Shown piece after piece: positions 1-14,700 of a stretch of DNA of 64,000 nt. Made by a program: the position numbers and the translations under genes. Each line of letters opens with the position of its first letter. Positions within the stretch are counted from its first letter, which is position 1. The notes beneath the pieces were generated by a model. That model saw only the letters and a list, made by a program, of their open reading frames with translations. It had not been told where the DNA came from and did no database searches. Origin of the DNA: Apostichopus japonicus (taxonomy: Eukaryota; Echinodermata; Holothuroidea; Aspidochirotida; Stichopodidae). The stretch covers positions 5,356,501 to 5,420,500 of the forward strand of contig NC_092576.1 in assembly GCF_037975245.1 (NCBI RefSeq), read 5' to 3'.

Positions 1-840
1 CGAAGTTACAATGTAGTAACGTAAGGACTAGCTACTAATGCAGCAATACTATTGACATTTTAGGTATAAGCCCATTACCAAAATCTCTCAGCATAGCTTT
101 TTAGTAGTACAGTACTACTATTGTAGGCATTGTTTGTATTCACATAGACTAACATTAGGGTTAATGTAATTTCAAATTTGGCCAGTGTGGTATGGATATT
201 ACATTAGGTGCTTACGTGTCAATAAGATTACTTTGTCATTTGCCCAGTTTTTAGTGCAGTGGTGTATAACAGGAAGAAAATTTCCATTCGTTTGAGAAAT
301 TTTCAAGACTTGAATTTCATTCCTTATTGCAATTTGCATGCTTCATGGTTTATTTGATATTCTATCATAGTTGTGGAATGTTAATAGGCTACCTGTTATG
401 CTGTTCAGGAGGGAGCATTTTTAATGCTTTGTAATGTTGTATTTAACAGACCTTGATATGTTTTTATCTACTCGCTTTACTTCTATTTCAAAGTTCTTTA
501 TCATTTTATTTTGTGTTTTATTCTTATTTTTACTATGTTCTTTAAATGTATATATGTTTGTAATTTATGTTTTCTTCAATTATAAATTTTGTTAGAGGGC
601 CTTATTAGGGCCTCATAGCATTTTTTTTTTGTATCTCTAGATGAGTTTACCCTTGAATGGTGAAACTTAAATCTGAATGTGAATACTAAATGTTCACCTC
701 TTCAACTAGACCAAAAGAAAATATATAACATAATATAGGCTTTCTACCTTGTAAAATGATTATAGATTCAAGTCATGTTAGAAATGACTTCACTATGATG
801 AAGGAATGTTATGTATGTTGGTACTGTACCTGAACAACTA
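1..840. other. AT-rich intergenic DNA, no gene seen
   Basis: No open frame, RNA gene or recognisable repeat could be supported here. The stretch is AT-rich with short T runs. It may be flank or untranslated sequence of the P-element relic that follows on the minus strand. Confidence 0.5.
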
Positions 841-899
841 ATTAGCGAATTTGGAAAACTTTGGCAACGCTCGATGATGGCACTTTTAATCCTCCTCTG

Positions 900-2019
900 T
901 CCTTGCGTCTTAGAATCAGTGAATACCTTTGAACATTCACAGCAGAATATGGATGGTCTTTAGCACCCTCAGAGATGGATATATTGATTTTGCACAGTCC
1001 ATGCATTCAATATCTTGTCTCATTCTTCGAGAGACATAACCAGCAAGATAGTAGAGGCAGTTTTCTTGAATATCAGTTGGATAGTTCATGAACTGAAGAC
1101 TCAGTAATGTTCTGTTACCTGGTAGTCTTGGTAATGTGGTGCCATTCCTCACCGGTGGTGCTCGTCTCCTTCTAGTCTTCCGTTGAAAAATGAATTCTTG
1201 AAGGCTATCAAACCTTGAACTCTTTTCTAGAAGAACTTGTTGAAATCAATGTTTTTATCAAATCACTTCTCAATGACCAAGAAAATTGTCGTGTTGTTGG
1301 ATTATTGCCCCATCCACCACGTTGCCTAACTTTATTGCAAAAAAAAAGTGATCTTGAGAAAACTTGTGCGTTAATATATTATGCAGCGGGTTTGTCGACT
1401 TGGTTAGCAACGTCTTGCTGTAACTTTGAGTTGACATAATAGTTATGATGATTACAACCACTGTTGTTTTCTTTCTTGTGGAATAAAGAGGGCATCCACT
1501 AACAGCTTTGAGACTTTCAAGAACTTTACAGCAGCTACTGAACCAGCCAGTCCATTCTGCCATGGAATGTTTCTCAAAGGGGCCTTTACACATTTGTCTG
1601 ATGGTACCCTGGAGTTGCATTTATCAAATAGTCTATCAATGTTTCGAATGAATTCAATAGTCCCTTGGCTACCATCAAATGATGGGATCTTCATATCTTC
1701 TCTCAGAAAGTCAATGGCACCCGTAACAGAGGAACTCGGTGTATGTACAGCTAAGCTTACATTCATTTTGAGTTTTCTCCATTAAAGGTACTTAGCTGTG
1801 TGTATTTCTCATCAATTTCAGCATGTGACATGCATCAAACATTATGTACACATTTTCATTTGGGAGGGTAGGATGAGGAAAGATTGACTGCCAATCAGGG
1901 AGTGAAAGTTTAGCACCAAGAATCTTGGCTGTGGATTGATTGGTGTAGCAGCCTTCAAATGTGAGGCAATAGACGCTCCTTCTATGTTCAGTTAAAATTC
2001 CAATACATTGGTTAATCAA
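900..2019 (-). pseudogene. Decayed P-element (THAP9-like) transposase
   Basis: Several minus-strand fragments in different frames together follow the order of the catalytic and C-terminal parts of P-element/THAP9 transposases. The 1792-2019 fragment carries the RNase-H-like segment around VYIMFDACHMLKLMRN. The 1452-1766 fragment carries the FIRNIDRLFDKCNSR region and a KAPLR motif. The 1270-1400 part carries HKFSQDHFFFAI, the family's KFSQDH-E box with damage. The 937-1152 fragment carries YYLAGYVSRRM followed by a CxxC. No single frame spans them and the N-terminal THAP zinc finger is not visible, so this is a dead, 5'-truncated copy. Terminal inverted repeats were not found. Assignment to the P superfamily rests on recalled motifs rather than a search. 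Confidence 0.75.
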
Positions 2020-2039
2020 CTAGGCTTGAGCTTGAGCTG

Positions 2040-3560
2040 AGAGTTTGTTAATAATGAAGTAACACACAACATGCTTCCAGGTAGGGCAAGCCCCTACAAC
2101 CTTAAACACAAGACATTCTGTAGCAAGTTCCTCGTGCCTCTGCAATTATGCCTCCATAATAAAAAATAAAAACCTTCAAATTGAGGGTGCAAAAAGTTTG
2201 ATGCATGTCTACAGTCAGTCACAGTCAGTCACAGTCATAAGGATGAGATCTGAGCACAAGTAGTGGCTTGAGTGTGTCGCTTACAGATAGACTATAGAGT
2301 TCAGAACATACCTGGCTAGGTGTAAGCTTATGTCCTTTTGTCAAATTGCAGTGTTGGGAAGATGTTACAAATGGAAGATGTCTTTGAATATTTGAACAAT
2401 TCTAGATATGTTAATAGACTAAAATGTTCTAGGCTAAAATTATGACCTAGGTTCCCTAATTTAGATCAGAGCTACGTACAAAGGCTTAAGTTAGGCTAAG
2501 TTTATTTTCCTATAACTGAATTGTTAGGGATAAGCTCAATACATCAAAACCGTCATCCAATATTATTCTGGGATGTAGATCTATCGTTAAGGATACAGTT
2601 TTAAGTAAAATGAATTGGTGATAAGTTTTTTACTAGGCTTTAGTCTTATCGCAACTGAAAGGACAGCCGTAGTCGCTTTAGGGGCCTAGGAGAACTATAT
2701 CATGGGTCCAGTATATAACAATACAGCAGTAGCTGTTATTGTATTCATTTAATTGCTTCTTATATCGCTTCGTAAGAATTACATGTGAAACTGCAGTCCA
2801 CTGGCATTGTTTTGACGATTTTGGCACCTAAATGCGGCCCACGATATCACCATTTCGAGTGATTATTGTCAACTTCATCACTTAAGTTACGTCAAAGACG
2901 TAGTGTTTGTATTACGCGCCCTTACTTTCTTGACGTACAAGCAAAGCGCCACCAGTTGGATAAGTGGCTTCAGTACTTCATTCGTCCTACTTCTATTCCT
3001 ATGGTATGCAATATGCCATGTGCATATCTTAATGTGAAGGGTTGCCCTCTAAATATATGCTGACGAATGTTACACTATACATGTAAACCAGAGTAGCATA
3101 TCTTTCTACAGCATTCAAGTAAAGTATTATAAAGCACAGCATTGATCTAACTTATGGACCTAACTTTTAGACCTAACTTATGGACTATAAGGTTACACTC
3201 CCGTACCCCAAAAGTCGAAGGATCCCCAACCCCACCATCATTTCTTAGTCTTCTGTGTGTCTCTGTTCTATACATCTGCATGTCCTTTAGTATATCCTTT
3301 TAAGGTGTATGCCTATGTAGCGTTACATTGCAAGTATAACATAAATCGGTTTATTTTATCATTAATTTTTGTCATAAGAACTAACAGTAATCTAAGCCGT
3401 AGATTATAGATTGGAAACCATCTTATGTCTATTCTACAGCAATCCGTGCCCACGGGTCAGTGGAGAGCCATTCTGAATACTAGGTTTGATTTCCATTATT
3501 TCGTGATGTCCCACGATCAATTTATGTCAGGAGTTCAATTAAGTGTCAGTTTTCTTCCAT
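2040..3560. other. Intergenic DNA upstream of the Ig receptor gene
   Basis: No supported gene. A short triple direct repeat of cagtcagtcacagt type occurs near 2212-2236. The last 150 bases should hold the promoter and 5' untranslated region of the receptor that starts at 3567, but no convincing TATA box or initiator was identified. Confidence 0.4.
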
Positions 3561-3566
3561 TTTCAG

Positions 3567-3621
3567 ATGTCTACCACAAACCTTTTTGTGATCTCTGCTA
3601 TCCTTTGGTGCATATTAAGTG
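3567..3621 (+). CDS. Exon 1: signal peptide
   Basis: ATG opens a short hydrophobic leader (MSTTNLFVISAILWCILSG) that ends on a GTAAGA donor in phase 1. A leader exon ending in phase 1 is the standard layout for Ig-superfamily genes. The next exon keeps the frame directly into an Ig-like domain, which supports this start. Confidence 0.75.
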
Positions 3622-6600
3622 GTAAGATTCAGTACCAAATTTATCTTGGAGAGTGGGGTGGGACTGCGATGGTTTATAGATGTAAGGGAGAGGGAAGGGT
3701 TACATGTAGATACAAGAAGTGAAATGAAAGACGTGTACTTCGGTATTAGGATTTGCTATGTCTGGATAAGTACTTACTCAATCACATCACATGCATACGC
3801 CCAATATTGAAAGGGACAATGGGAGAGGTATTGGGAGCGGTGACCTTTGCAAATGTGGTGAAAGGTTCTGGAATACTGATGGAAATGCAATATGAAGGAT
3901 GCTATTCTGGTCGGGCAGTGTGGTTGGGTTAGGGTGTCAATTGAATGGTATTTTTAAACAGTAGTCGAATGCAAGTCAAAATTAATTAAGATTTCATATA
4001 ATGGATCTTTGTTTCTTAGACTTACCAATTTATACATTTTGAACTCGGTATGAGGGGAAAATGGATATACTACAACTTTCATTTGATATGAAACAACGTA
4101 AACGTCTTTTTTCTTCAATTACAGGCACGGTTGTTTCATCAGATGAGTGCCAGTCTCCGCAATATCTGCAATTAGGAAAGAAAGGTACGATATCCTGCAA
4201 CTATCCTGGTGATTTATATGGAGCAGGTTGGTTTAATTCAACCAATGTGACTAGCAATGATCGGCCATTTATATCCCTCACAGAAGGTAGAATATCTGGG
4301 CCTGGATATAAGTCCAGAGAATACCTAGTTCACCCCAATGGATCTCTTATAATCACCAACGTTTCCACCAAACATAATCATGTTTTCAGAGTAACGACAT
4401 TGGCCACTATAGATGAAGATCCTATCTTTGAAGATGTTCGTGTAGTTGTCTATGGTAAGTCGATTTCTTTGATAACGACATTCATAGTTCATTTGCATCA
4501 GTTTATTGTGGTGGTTGTATTTACAAATATCACAAAGTAGAAGACAATACATTATCTTTAGGCTTTCATATAGAGGAAATCTTGCAAATACAGATATATT
4601 CAGTTTATCCTTCATATAACATTTTACAATAATAAAAGGAACGTCTTAATTCCTCATACTTTATATGAGCCTTTCTCGGAGTCTAGCTTTCTACTTTTTA
4701 ACATAAACCTTATACTTTGCACATATAGCCATTAACAGGTGGTCGCTCTTCAGTGATTTTCTTACAAAGAAAAAATTGTTCCCTGTTGAAAATAAGAAAG
4801 TTATAAATAAGCATATTGCTGCATAAGACAATCACATAATAACCAATTTCTTGTTAAATGTTGAAACAAATCTGACAAAAATAGTAGTCGTGAAACCTTA
4901 CAAGAAATTAGAAGTGAATTCTCAATCCGTCAAAGCATGATTTCATGTCTCCTCAAATCCTCCACAGTAAAAATAAAGAAGCAGTATCCTTTTACTGAAC
5001 GATAAAACATTGCTACTAACGTGTCGAAAATTCAATTAACTTAAACAGTTGATTGCAGTAACATGGCGATTAACTACAAGTAAGCAGTAATTTATAAATA
5101 TTTCTTGAGCAGGAAGAAGCATAATTCAATAGTTCAATATTTTCCCATTTTAGAGAACTGTTTAAATTTTTAGTAATGAATGCATCTAAAATGAACTTGA
5201 ATTTCCAAAGACCCTAACCAATACTCCAAAATTTTACTGAACATTTCTCTTGCTCCTGCAAATCATTCAATGTCAAGTCATTCTCTAATAAGAGAACAAA
5301 CGAGACAATGACTGATTTTATGCCTACTGTAGGAGATAAACTCTTCTCTAAAAATCGTTCGTGCTTGTTGAGAAGAAAAGCATGATGTAAACTATATGTC
5401 TTTAGTTTGGCCAATCATTCCTCGACGATCTTCACATTCTCCTTTCATATTTCATTATCCTGGTCTATACATGTTAATCAGCGTCCACAGACTAGTGGTT
5501 AGGGTGTCCGCATAAAAAACGGGAGGCCCGGCTTCGAATTCCGGTGGAGGCTGGAAGTTTTTCACTGACTTTTCTGGATTTTAAAACTCATTACGATTTC
5601 AATTAAATATATAAATAGTTTCAAGATGTTTGCGTAATATCATGATGCAAATCTTAGTCAATAATAATAAAAGCGATGATAATAATATGTTAATGAAAAT
5701 GACGCGTAACACTAATTAATGCAAAGGTTATATTAAAATGTGTGAACAAAGGGTGATAATCATCCAGGTTGGAATTAGCTAAATATACGAGAATATGTCT
5801 ATGTTTAAACTAAATTGGGGGGCGATGAAGCCAGGAATTAGTTTGGATAAGGATTATGTTCCTAGTGGAGGCGATTATAGGCGTTTTGAGAGCAAGAAAA
5901 GTGATAGTCATAGTTCTAACTTTAGGAGGCATGCTAAGGTACATAGTTTCAGGGATAAGCTGAAGATTGTCTTTACCAATGCTAGAAGTATTCATAAAAA
6001 ATTTGCTGATTTTACTGTGCTTCTCGAGGATCTGAAACCGGATGTGTTTGGTATCACCGAGTCTTGGTTAAGGGAGGACATTGATAGTGCTGAGCTTTCT
6101 CACCCGGGGTATGTTGTGTATCGTCAGGACAGAAGGGATACTCATAACGGGGTTGGTGGGGGAGTTTTACTGTATATTAGGGATGACATTGTAAGTGTTG
6201 AGAAATCTCAGTTGCAAGGGTCTTTTGTTAATTCTGTCTGGTGCGAGTTGTCCACAAACAACTCCAAGAGGTCCAGGGACGTTATCACTGTGAGTGTTGT
6301 TTACCGCTCTCCTAACAGCAGCGATGATAATGATGTCGTGCTGTTTGATTCAATTAGAAAGGCTGCTAAAGGTGATGTTGTTATAATGGGCGACTTTAAT
6401 TTTCCTTACATTAATTGGATAGATGGTTCTAGTAGTAGGAAAGGTAGTAATTTTCTAGATGTTGTGCAAGATTGCTTTTTACATCAACATGTTACTTTCC
6501 CTACTAGGGGGGATAACATCCTGGATCTTGTTTTGAGTTCTAATCCAAGCAATGTTGTTGATTTGACCGGTCTAGGAAAACTAGGAACTAGTGATCATGA

Positions 6601-8692
6601 TATACTAGCTTTTGATGTTGTTTGCAAGGTCGTAAGTTCTGTTAGCAAGTAAAAAGTCCCTGATTTTTCGAGATCAGATACAGAGGCAATTGAAACTTTG
6701 CTAAAGAGTACAGATTGGATTAATTTGTTTAGTGTTATGAGTGCTTCTCAGTCTTGGATTTGTTTTGCTGATAAATTAAAGCCATTATGGAAAATCATGT
6801 TCCGTGGAAGAATCGTAAAAGCAGTACGCCTCACTGGATGAATAAGAAAGTTAGATGTGCAATTAGGCAAAAACGTAGAATGTGGAAGTTGTTTAGGAGG
6901 ACTAAATCTGAATCTCTTTTGGCCAAGTTTAAAATTCATCAGCTGAAGGTAGAATGCTTAGTCTCTGATGCAAAATTGAATTTCGAAAAAAACATTGCCC
7001 TAAAAATTAAGGATAACCCAAAGGCCATCTTTTCTTTTGTCAGGTCTAAGCAGAAAGTTAAACATGCAATTGTTTCCCTTAGGGCACCACAGGCTGATAA
7101 GATAGACATCGACGGAGATATTTTGTGTACAGCTAAGAAGTTTGCTGATGACATCAAATTGTATTCTGAGGTCCCTTCCAAAAGCGATTCTGAGAAATTT
7201 CAAGCGGATTTGGATAAGATTTTTTCCTGGTCTCAGGGGTGGCAAATGCTTTTTAATATTGATAAATGTAAGGTAATGCACATTGGTAGTAGTAAACAAA
7301 AGTTTACATACAATCTAAATGGTGTGGAGTTACAGGAGGTCTCTGTTGAAAGAGACCTAGGTATCTACATTGACTCGTCTCTGCAACCTTCCAAACATTG
7401 TCTTGAAGCTGCTAAAAGAGGTAATAGGATTTTAGGTATGATCAAGAGGAACTTCAGTTTTCTGAAAGAGGACATCGTAGTTAGGCTTTATAAGCAGTTG
7501 GCTAGGCCTCATCTGGAGTATGCTGTGCAGGCTTGGAACCCTTATTTTGCTAAGGATAAGGAAGTACTCGAAAAGGTCCAGAGGAGAGCTACTAGGATGA
7601 TTAGTTCCTTAAAGAGGGTTCCTTATTATAGGCGGTTACAACTGTTGAATTTCACCACACTGGAGCTTAGGAGGTTACGTGGGGACTTGATCCAGGTTTT
7701 CAAGATTGTGTATGGTTTCGACAATTTATCCTTTACCGACTTTTTCATGTTTGCAAACAGTAGTTGTACTAGAGGTCATTGTCTTAAACTTCAAAAGTCG
7801 CATAGTAGGATTAATATTCGGCATAACTTTTTTTCTAATAGGGTTGTGAATGAGTGGAATAGTTTGCCTGAGAAAGTTGTACTTGCAAGTATTGTCAATG
7901 GGTTTAAGAATGCTTTGGACAAGCACTTTAAGCATTGTAATCGGGACTGAGTGTTTGTGTCTTCAGTTTTTTCCCTCTCTTTATAGGGTCCTTGATGGGG
8001 ACTTAAGTGTCCCTCATGATCTTTTTTTTCTACTAAACTAAACTATACATTGTTTCTCTTTTAACGTGAAGGTTTACAAGCTGACAAACGGTGGTGTGTA
8101 CATTGATTCATGAATCCATTCATCCATACAGTTAATCATCTACTCACTCAGTCATATTCATTATTTATAGATGTTGTTTAATGTTATCATACAAACGCTG
8201 GAGCAGTGCTAACAAGTGAGAAACTGTCGGTGTACAATCATACACATGATAAAATAGTCTCACGTGATTAGTAGCCTACTAATAGAGTTACAATGGTTCA
8301 ACAGTGCAAAAAGTTACGTTATTGAAATAGCATGTGTGCATTTACCTAACGGTCGAACCACACTGCAGCACATTAATACCCTAAAATGAAGCTATGAATA
8401 TGTTTGAATATCATGCGGTGTTTACGTGACGACTGGATATAATTTGGTAATTACAGTTGCTAATATATTATCTTCAGTAAATAGTCAAAATAGAATATAT
8501 TTGTAAGGGACAAGTTACATCTTCAATTTCTTATTGAAATATAAATTATTCGCAAAGTATGGTCTCCAATATTAACAATAAATTAACAGCTTAGTGTGAA
8601 CTGCATTTAGTAGGAAAGATCTTTATTAAAGAAGATTGACTTCCCTGCGACCATTAGTTGTTTGGGAACCCAACTAAATTTATGAAAAATAT

Positions 8693-8777
<85 letters not shown>

Positions 8778-11700
8778 CCTAATATTTTCTTGCTGGACAA
8801 TATTACTTAATATGTCTTTATTTCCACAATTTTCAGACAAACCACAAGAACCGTACCCAACCATTGATGCTACTGGATGTGACCAGAAATCATTATGTTT
8901 TTTAAAATTAAACGCTGCATCCAGTTTAAGTTGTAATGTTTTACGAGTAGGTGAAGTATTAGATGATTTGTCATGGAAGTTAAGAACTAACACTAAGGAT
9001 GGACAGATCTCTTCTCAGTCGAAATCTGTAACAACCAGTGTCAATGAATTACAATCTTACCATACTGTTGTAGATATTTCGTTAGAAACCTCTCTCTCAT
9101 TACGTGTATTCGTCTGTGCAGCGAGAAGCGATGTGTCTGAGGTAGGTAACAGTGAATCTACGATACTGGTTGAAAGCGGGACACTGGAAGCATCTAGCGA
9201 ACCTCTGATTGTAACTCCTAATGAAAGAGTGGTTATGAACTGCGGGGAAGATGTGTCATTCTTTGTATGGAAAAAAGTGGGTCAAACGGAAGAAATTATT
9301 GCATTTGGAACTAAAAGTATGAGTGAAGTTTTATTCCCCGATGGATTCACATTGCAAAATAGCTCTCTTGTCATTAACACGTCTGGAAATCCTACCTTGG
9401 GCACGTACACGTGTGTTTATAGCACTGACGGTGTTACAACGAAATTTACTGATATAATTTTTCAGGGTAAGAACTTAATTAAATGCAAGAACTTCCCAAT
9501 AAATATTGTTTGTGCAAGTTAAATTATATGTGGTGTGACAGTTAGTAAACCTAAAATGATCGAATGCTTTTGTTGTTTTGATTTGGAATTGAAGAGGGTA
9601 GCGTTGTTAAAAAAAAAGTGGCACATTAAAAAAAAAATATCGGTAAGGTAATTTGACTTTGTATTCAGTGAACAGTTCTTGATACCGATTTGATATCACG
9701 TTGTTTATTATTCACATGCATTTTTGTGGGCTAATATGAACCTAATTATCATAGCTGTGTTGATTTTTTATCTAGAGATGATGTCAACTTGTATCTGGAA
9801 TTGTTGATGTTCATGTTTTGACCATTTCTCTTCGCATTTTAGAGGAGGAACGACGAACTAGTTGGATTGTTGTTGTTGTTGTTGTTGTTGTTGTGTTATT
9901 CGTGTTGATGAGTTGCATCGTCGTACTTCTGATCGTGTTCCGCCGCCGCCGACTGAAAGGTAATTCATAGATTAATCACAAATATCAATCTTACTCTGAA
10001 GTATTTAATAAACTTATGTTTAATTGATTCGGTTCAGGGTTATATTAGATAACTTTAGATGATGAAATCATGTCCCGCTAATATGAATCTCATCTTAATG
10101 GATTTATACTTGAAATACTTTGAATCCATTGCAATCTGTGACACCTGGATATCTGGTTCACCCCTCTTTTTTGCCCCACCAATGGCTGTTCCGTGTCCCC
10201 ATTATTGATTTAACATTGTGTTAACTCCAACTTGTAGCATGAGGGGTGGATGGGGTCTTCCATTGCAATAAAAGTGAATCTCTTACATATTACATCCCCC
10301 GCACACTTTTGGATTAAGCCTCTCCGACATGCTCTTTATGACCTCTCAAACTTTCCCGGTATAGAATTCTTGAAATGCTCTCCTGTGATTCCTCTTCTAC
10401 TATGTGCGTGGAATGCGAGCTACAAACCTGGTTAGCACCTACTTTCTAGTGCACGCCGTTTTTCAAGTGTATTTGGAACGCAATACTTTATTTCATTGTT
10501 TCACTACAACTAAGAGCATTTTGCGGTGTAGCCTCGGTGACAGTAACCACAATCAGACTAAAACCACATACATGTAATGATGTAAGCCAAACGGACTATG
10601 TTTAGAGATCTTGGTGAAAGCAAACTGTTACAAGAACAAGAGATTTCAAAATAGTAACATCTGTTCAATTGTTCTGATCAAAATGTGAATACCCTAACCT
10701 ATTTATGCTGATTAAAAGTGTCCGTCACTCTCCACACTTCATAACAATATATTGCAATTACCAGGGCATTATTTTTGTTACAATCGGGTGATTTCACTGT
10801 CGCAAGTATAGTCTAGGGAGAAATAAGGATAGGCCAATAAACTTTAATAAGATTTAAATAATTGGATGAATACAGCTTGATAATAGTATGTATTTAGATT
10901 TATCCTATCATGGATAAGCTATTGACCAGCCGAAATATTAGCATAAACTTCTTCTTTGAAACACACCTCCAAAGTCAGACTTTAGCCAACGATGTACGTT
11001 ATTAAGATGAAATAGATGAAACAGATTAAACAGATTAATCATATTAAACAGAATAAACAACAGACTGACAAATGAAATAGATGAAACGGATGAAATAGAT
11101 TAAACTAATTAAATGTATTAAAAGGATTAAAGGGATTAAAATGATTGAACAGATTAAACATTACACAGATCAAATAGAACAAACAGAATAAACAGATTAA
11201 TAAGATTAAATAGATTGAATAGAAACAAGTGGTATTTGAATGTTAACAAACATGATCATCCTGACATAAAATAGGCAATTACAGATCGTTTACTTCTACC
11301 AATCAGCCAAAGTCACGCTCTTCCTATGATCGGTCACTTTGTATATTCATCATGCATCATTCCTTTACATAAAGAGTGGTGCAGGTCATTTCTTTAGTTC
11401 AGAGTTCAAGATGTCCATGCAGTTCTCATGAAAACGTGTGACTCATATCTCACAGATCTTAGGCGTCAAGTTATGTATATAACTATATATTATCTTACCT
11501 AACGTATTGAGACTGCCTAATACGCCGTTTGAAGCTTGTGTCTGTAATTATATTAATACTTTTATTTTCGCTGTTAGAACTAATACCAGTTTATATCGTA
11601 TTTGTTAATTCCATAGATCGACAGAGAGCAATAACAGCAAAACAGCAGTGGCAGCAACTACTCAAAGCTACGATATGGGTGACAGAAGAAGATTTAAGAG

Positions 11701-14700
11701 GTATCTTAGTTATCTATATTTATATATATTACATTTAATTACTTCATGGATTATTTGCAACTTTCAATCACTGATGTGTATTTAATTCTGACGGAAGAAA
11801 CGATTCGTTCTCAGTTTGGATTAGTAAGTTTCCTGTACTGCACTTACATATACATTTAAGTTAAAGTGACCCAAAATGAAATAGAATACAACTGTAAGGC
11901 TGCTACTCATTAATCGATTTGTTTGTTTGTTTTTTTTTTTCATTTTAAAGCCTTGTGTAAGAAAGTTATAATTTCGAAAGACCAAACTCGAGCTACACAC
12001 GATGGGATAGTGAAGAGGTTGAAGGAAGCATCTGAAAGACAGGTGAACAACTTTTTACAATAATTTCTATTACTACTTTAGTTTCGATTCAGTGTGAAGA
12101 GGAAATACAAAAAAATAATGCAACTAAGCTTGATGTTTTTTGTCAAACCATGACAGGTGGTGGAAGGATCTGAAAATAATATACATTGAGAATATAGGTG
12201 ACCGATCCGTATATAGTTATCTTCGTTATTTCATTCTATTATGTTTCAACTTTAAAAAAAAAAACATTAGCCACAATATCCACTAGGTTCATATATACAT
12301 CTAACAAATGCTTGCCCAATATGTTAACCGTTCAGTCATGTCTTAAAACACGATGTTTCGATACATTGAACACTATTTCAAATAGCGACTTTACGTAAAT
12401 TTTACTTTCAGTGAGTTAATACTCTTGTTTACTTTTCTTAATACTTGTTACTGTTAAAGCAAATGATATTTGAAATGTTGAAACAAAATTGCCTGCATCT
12501 AGTGTCCACTTAATTTTAGAAATTTTCAAACTCTACAGAAGAAAACTGCAAAGAGGATTAACACTTTTGTAATATAGATACGATTTAACTAATTAAAAAT
12601 TATGTAAAATAATGAACTTCGTAATCACATTTGAAAAACTATCATGAAATATGTAATTTTGTTGCGTATTTGAGAAGAATAATTGTAAACTTTAAATGCT
12701 TCAAGTTATGGCGATTAAAATATGAATATTTCATAAAAATGTTTAAAATTGCTATGTATTCAATGAAAGAAAACGGTTTTGATGGTACAGAGAGGAGCAG
12801 TTTTGAGCCATTGCCAATTAGCAGTTTGCTTTCCACATGTTAAGGACTTACCTATCTCAGCTTAACCTACAGGCATTACTTAAATAAAAAGAATCATGAA
12901 ATTAAAAAAAAAACACCAAGCATCATCATTTCAATATTATAAATATAAATTAACTAAGCTAATTTGAGACAACTGTCATATTTCAATTTTCGATTTCTAT
13001 GTTAGGATTTATTTTACACGATATTTTAGACACACCTAATATTGCTATATCAATTGTAAAACTGATTCCTGTTGGCCAATCTTTGAAAAACCATGTGATC
13101 TATCCTAGTTATAAATAATGTTGATAATGTTTTGAGTTTCCTCATTCATGTTTGCTCAAACTTATTATGTAGTTAATTTCTTGAATAGGTTGACATTCGA
13201 AAGATTATACTGCGAGACAGCTTTACGTCAGTTGAAGATAACGGTGGAGCTATTTATCTAAGCTCTGGAGCAGTTTTACCTCCACTTAACACTTTGGGAA
13301 CATTGAGCTTTGAAAACGAAAAATGGCAACAATGGGACTCAACAAAATTAATTAGTATCCTGCAATATGCTTGTCACAGTAGTCTACCGACCGAGATCAT
13401 GTAAGCGTTGTTACTTTGAACAGTCAACTATTGTTCTAAATGTCTGAGAAAGAATTTCATTTCTTCAATTTACCTATTTGTTGGGATAATTACTTTAAGA
13501 GTATAACTACTGTATATGTGGAGAAGTTTTAGCAATATGTCGAACCATCTCGTGCTTACTTACACATAATATCAGGTACAGAATATACCTCTTTTAGATA
13601 ATTTATTTATTTATCTATCAAAGAAATTCGTTGGTATGCTCCTTCGTTTGAGTGGGCTGCATTAGATGTGAATGGAAACAAAATGATAAAAATACTTGAA
13701 CCCGAATTTGAAGACTTAACAATTATAGTATAACAATATGTATGTAGTATATCTAGTGCAAAATCTGACGAATTACTACAATTTCTTCGCAAAGGATTGA
13801 AAGAAGTCTGCTGCCCTTTGAATTTGAGAACAAGTTAAGCACGCTACAGCAGAAGCCATGTGGTAAGAATGTATTAACCAATTATTTTTACTTATAAATT
13901 CATCTTTACAGGTGAATGTTGATAACGTGAATTGAAGTAGTGTAAATGATTGCATCTATACGATTAAGAACAATGACTTATGCGTCTATGGTTATCCTTT
14001 GTTCAACTGGTTTGAGAAAAATTAGTAAAACACGAAAAATAGGAGATTTCTTCACGTCTTTATCTACAACCCGCAAGCATTTTTACCTACTGCGTTCATA
14101 ATTGCTTTCGACGTGCCTGATGTCAGTAGCATAGCGCATTTCTTATCGAAGCCAAATAGATTTATGCGATGGTAATTGTGCGTGCATTTAGGTTCGTGGG
14201 ATGTGGGTTTGTGCGTGATGGCTTAGCTATACACTTCAAGTGTAGAAGAATATGATGGTTTAATGTCATACTTGGGGTGTTGATCCACCTTAGTAAGCAG
14301 GAGAAAATTCTTTTCTTCAACAGTGAAGTTAAGTACACGAAGTTCAACGCTTTTATATGTGTAAACACAATCCGTTAAAAAGTACAGTTTGGATGAAATT
14401 GATAGGTGGTAGTTGATCTAACGTAATGAATACAAGAATTCTATCCCTTTTTTGGGGGGGAAGGGGGTGGGGGTAGGTTATTTGAGGTTAACACTCAGTT
14501 GATAAGAGTCTATTTACATTACAATTGACTGTACAAACACAGTACCAGTCCATTGTATAATCCATAAGGGGTCTCAATCTGGTAAATTGTTTTCATTATT
14601 GCTCAATTGAGATTCTCGTCGTATAATGTTTCAGCATCTAGTTATGGTTTGAAGAATTATGTTTATTCCAAGTTCTAGTAGTACTTTAAAGATACGGTTT

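Larger units (their letters stand above)
5760..8046 (+). mobile_element. CR1-like non-LTR retrotransposon, internally deleted
   Basis: A LINE in intron 2 of the receptor gene, in the same orientation. It encodes an apurinic-type endonuclease and the C-terminal part of a reverse transcriptase, and ends in a 3' tail with CTACTAAACTAAACTA. The tail and last coding codons recur at 30238-30397, which fixes the 3' end. The 5' end is approximate. Confidence 0.75.

Noticed and set aside
5490-5552. A tRNA gene
   Set aside because: It has tRNA-like promoter boxes, but a second copy with the same non-tRNA tail shows that it is a SINE head, and the clover-leaf is not preserved.
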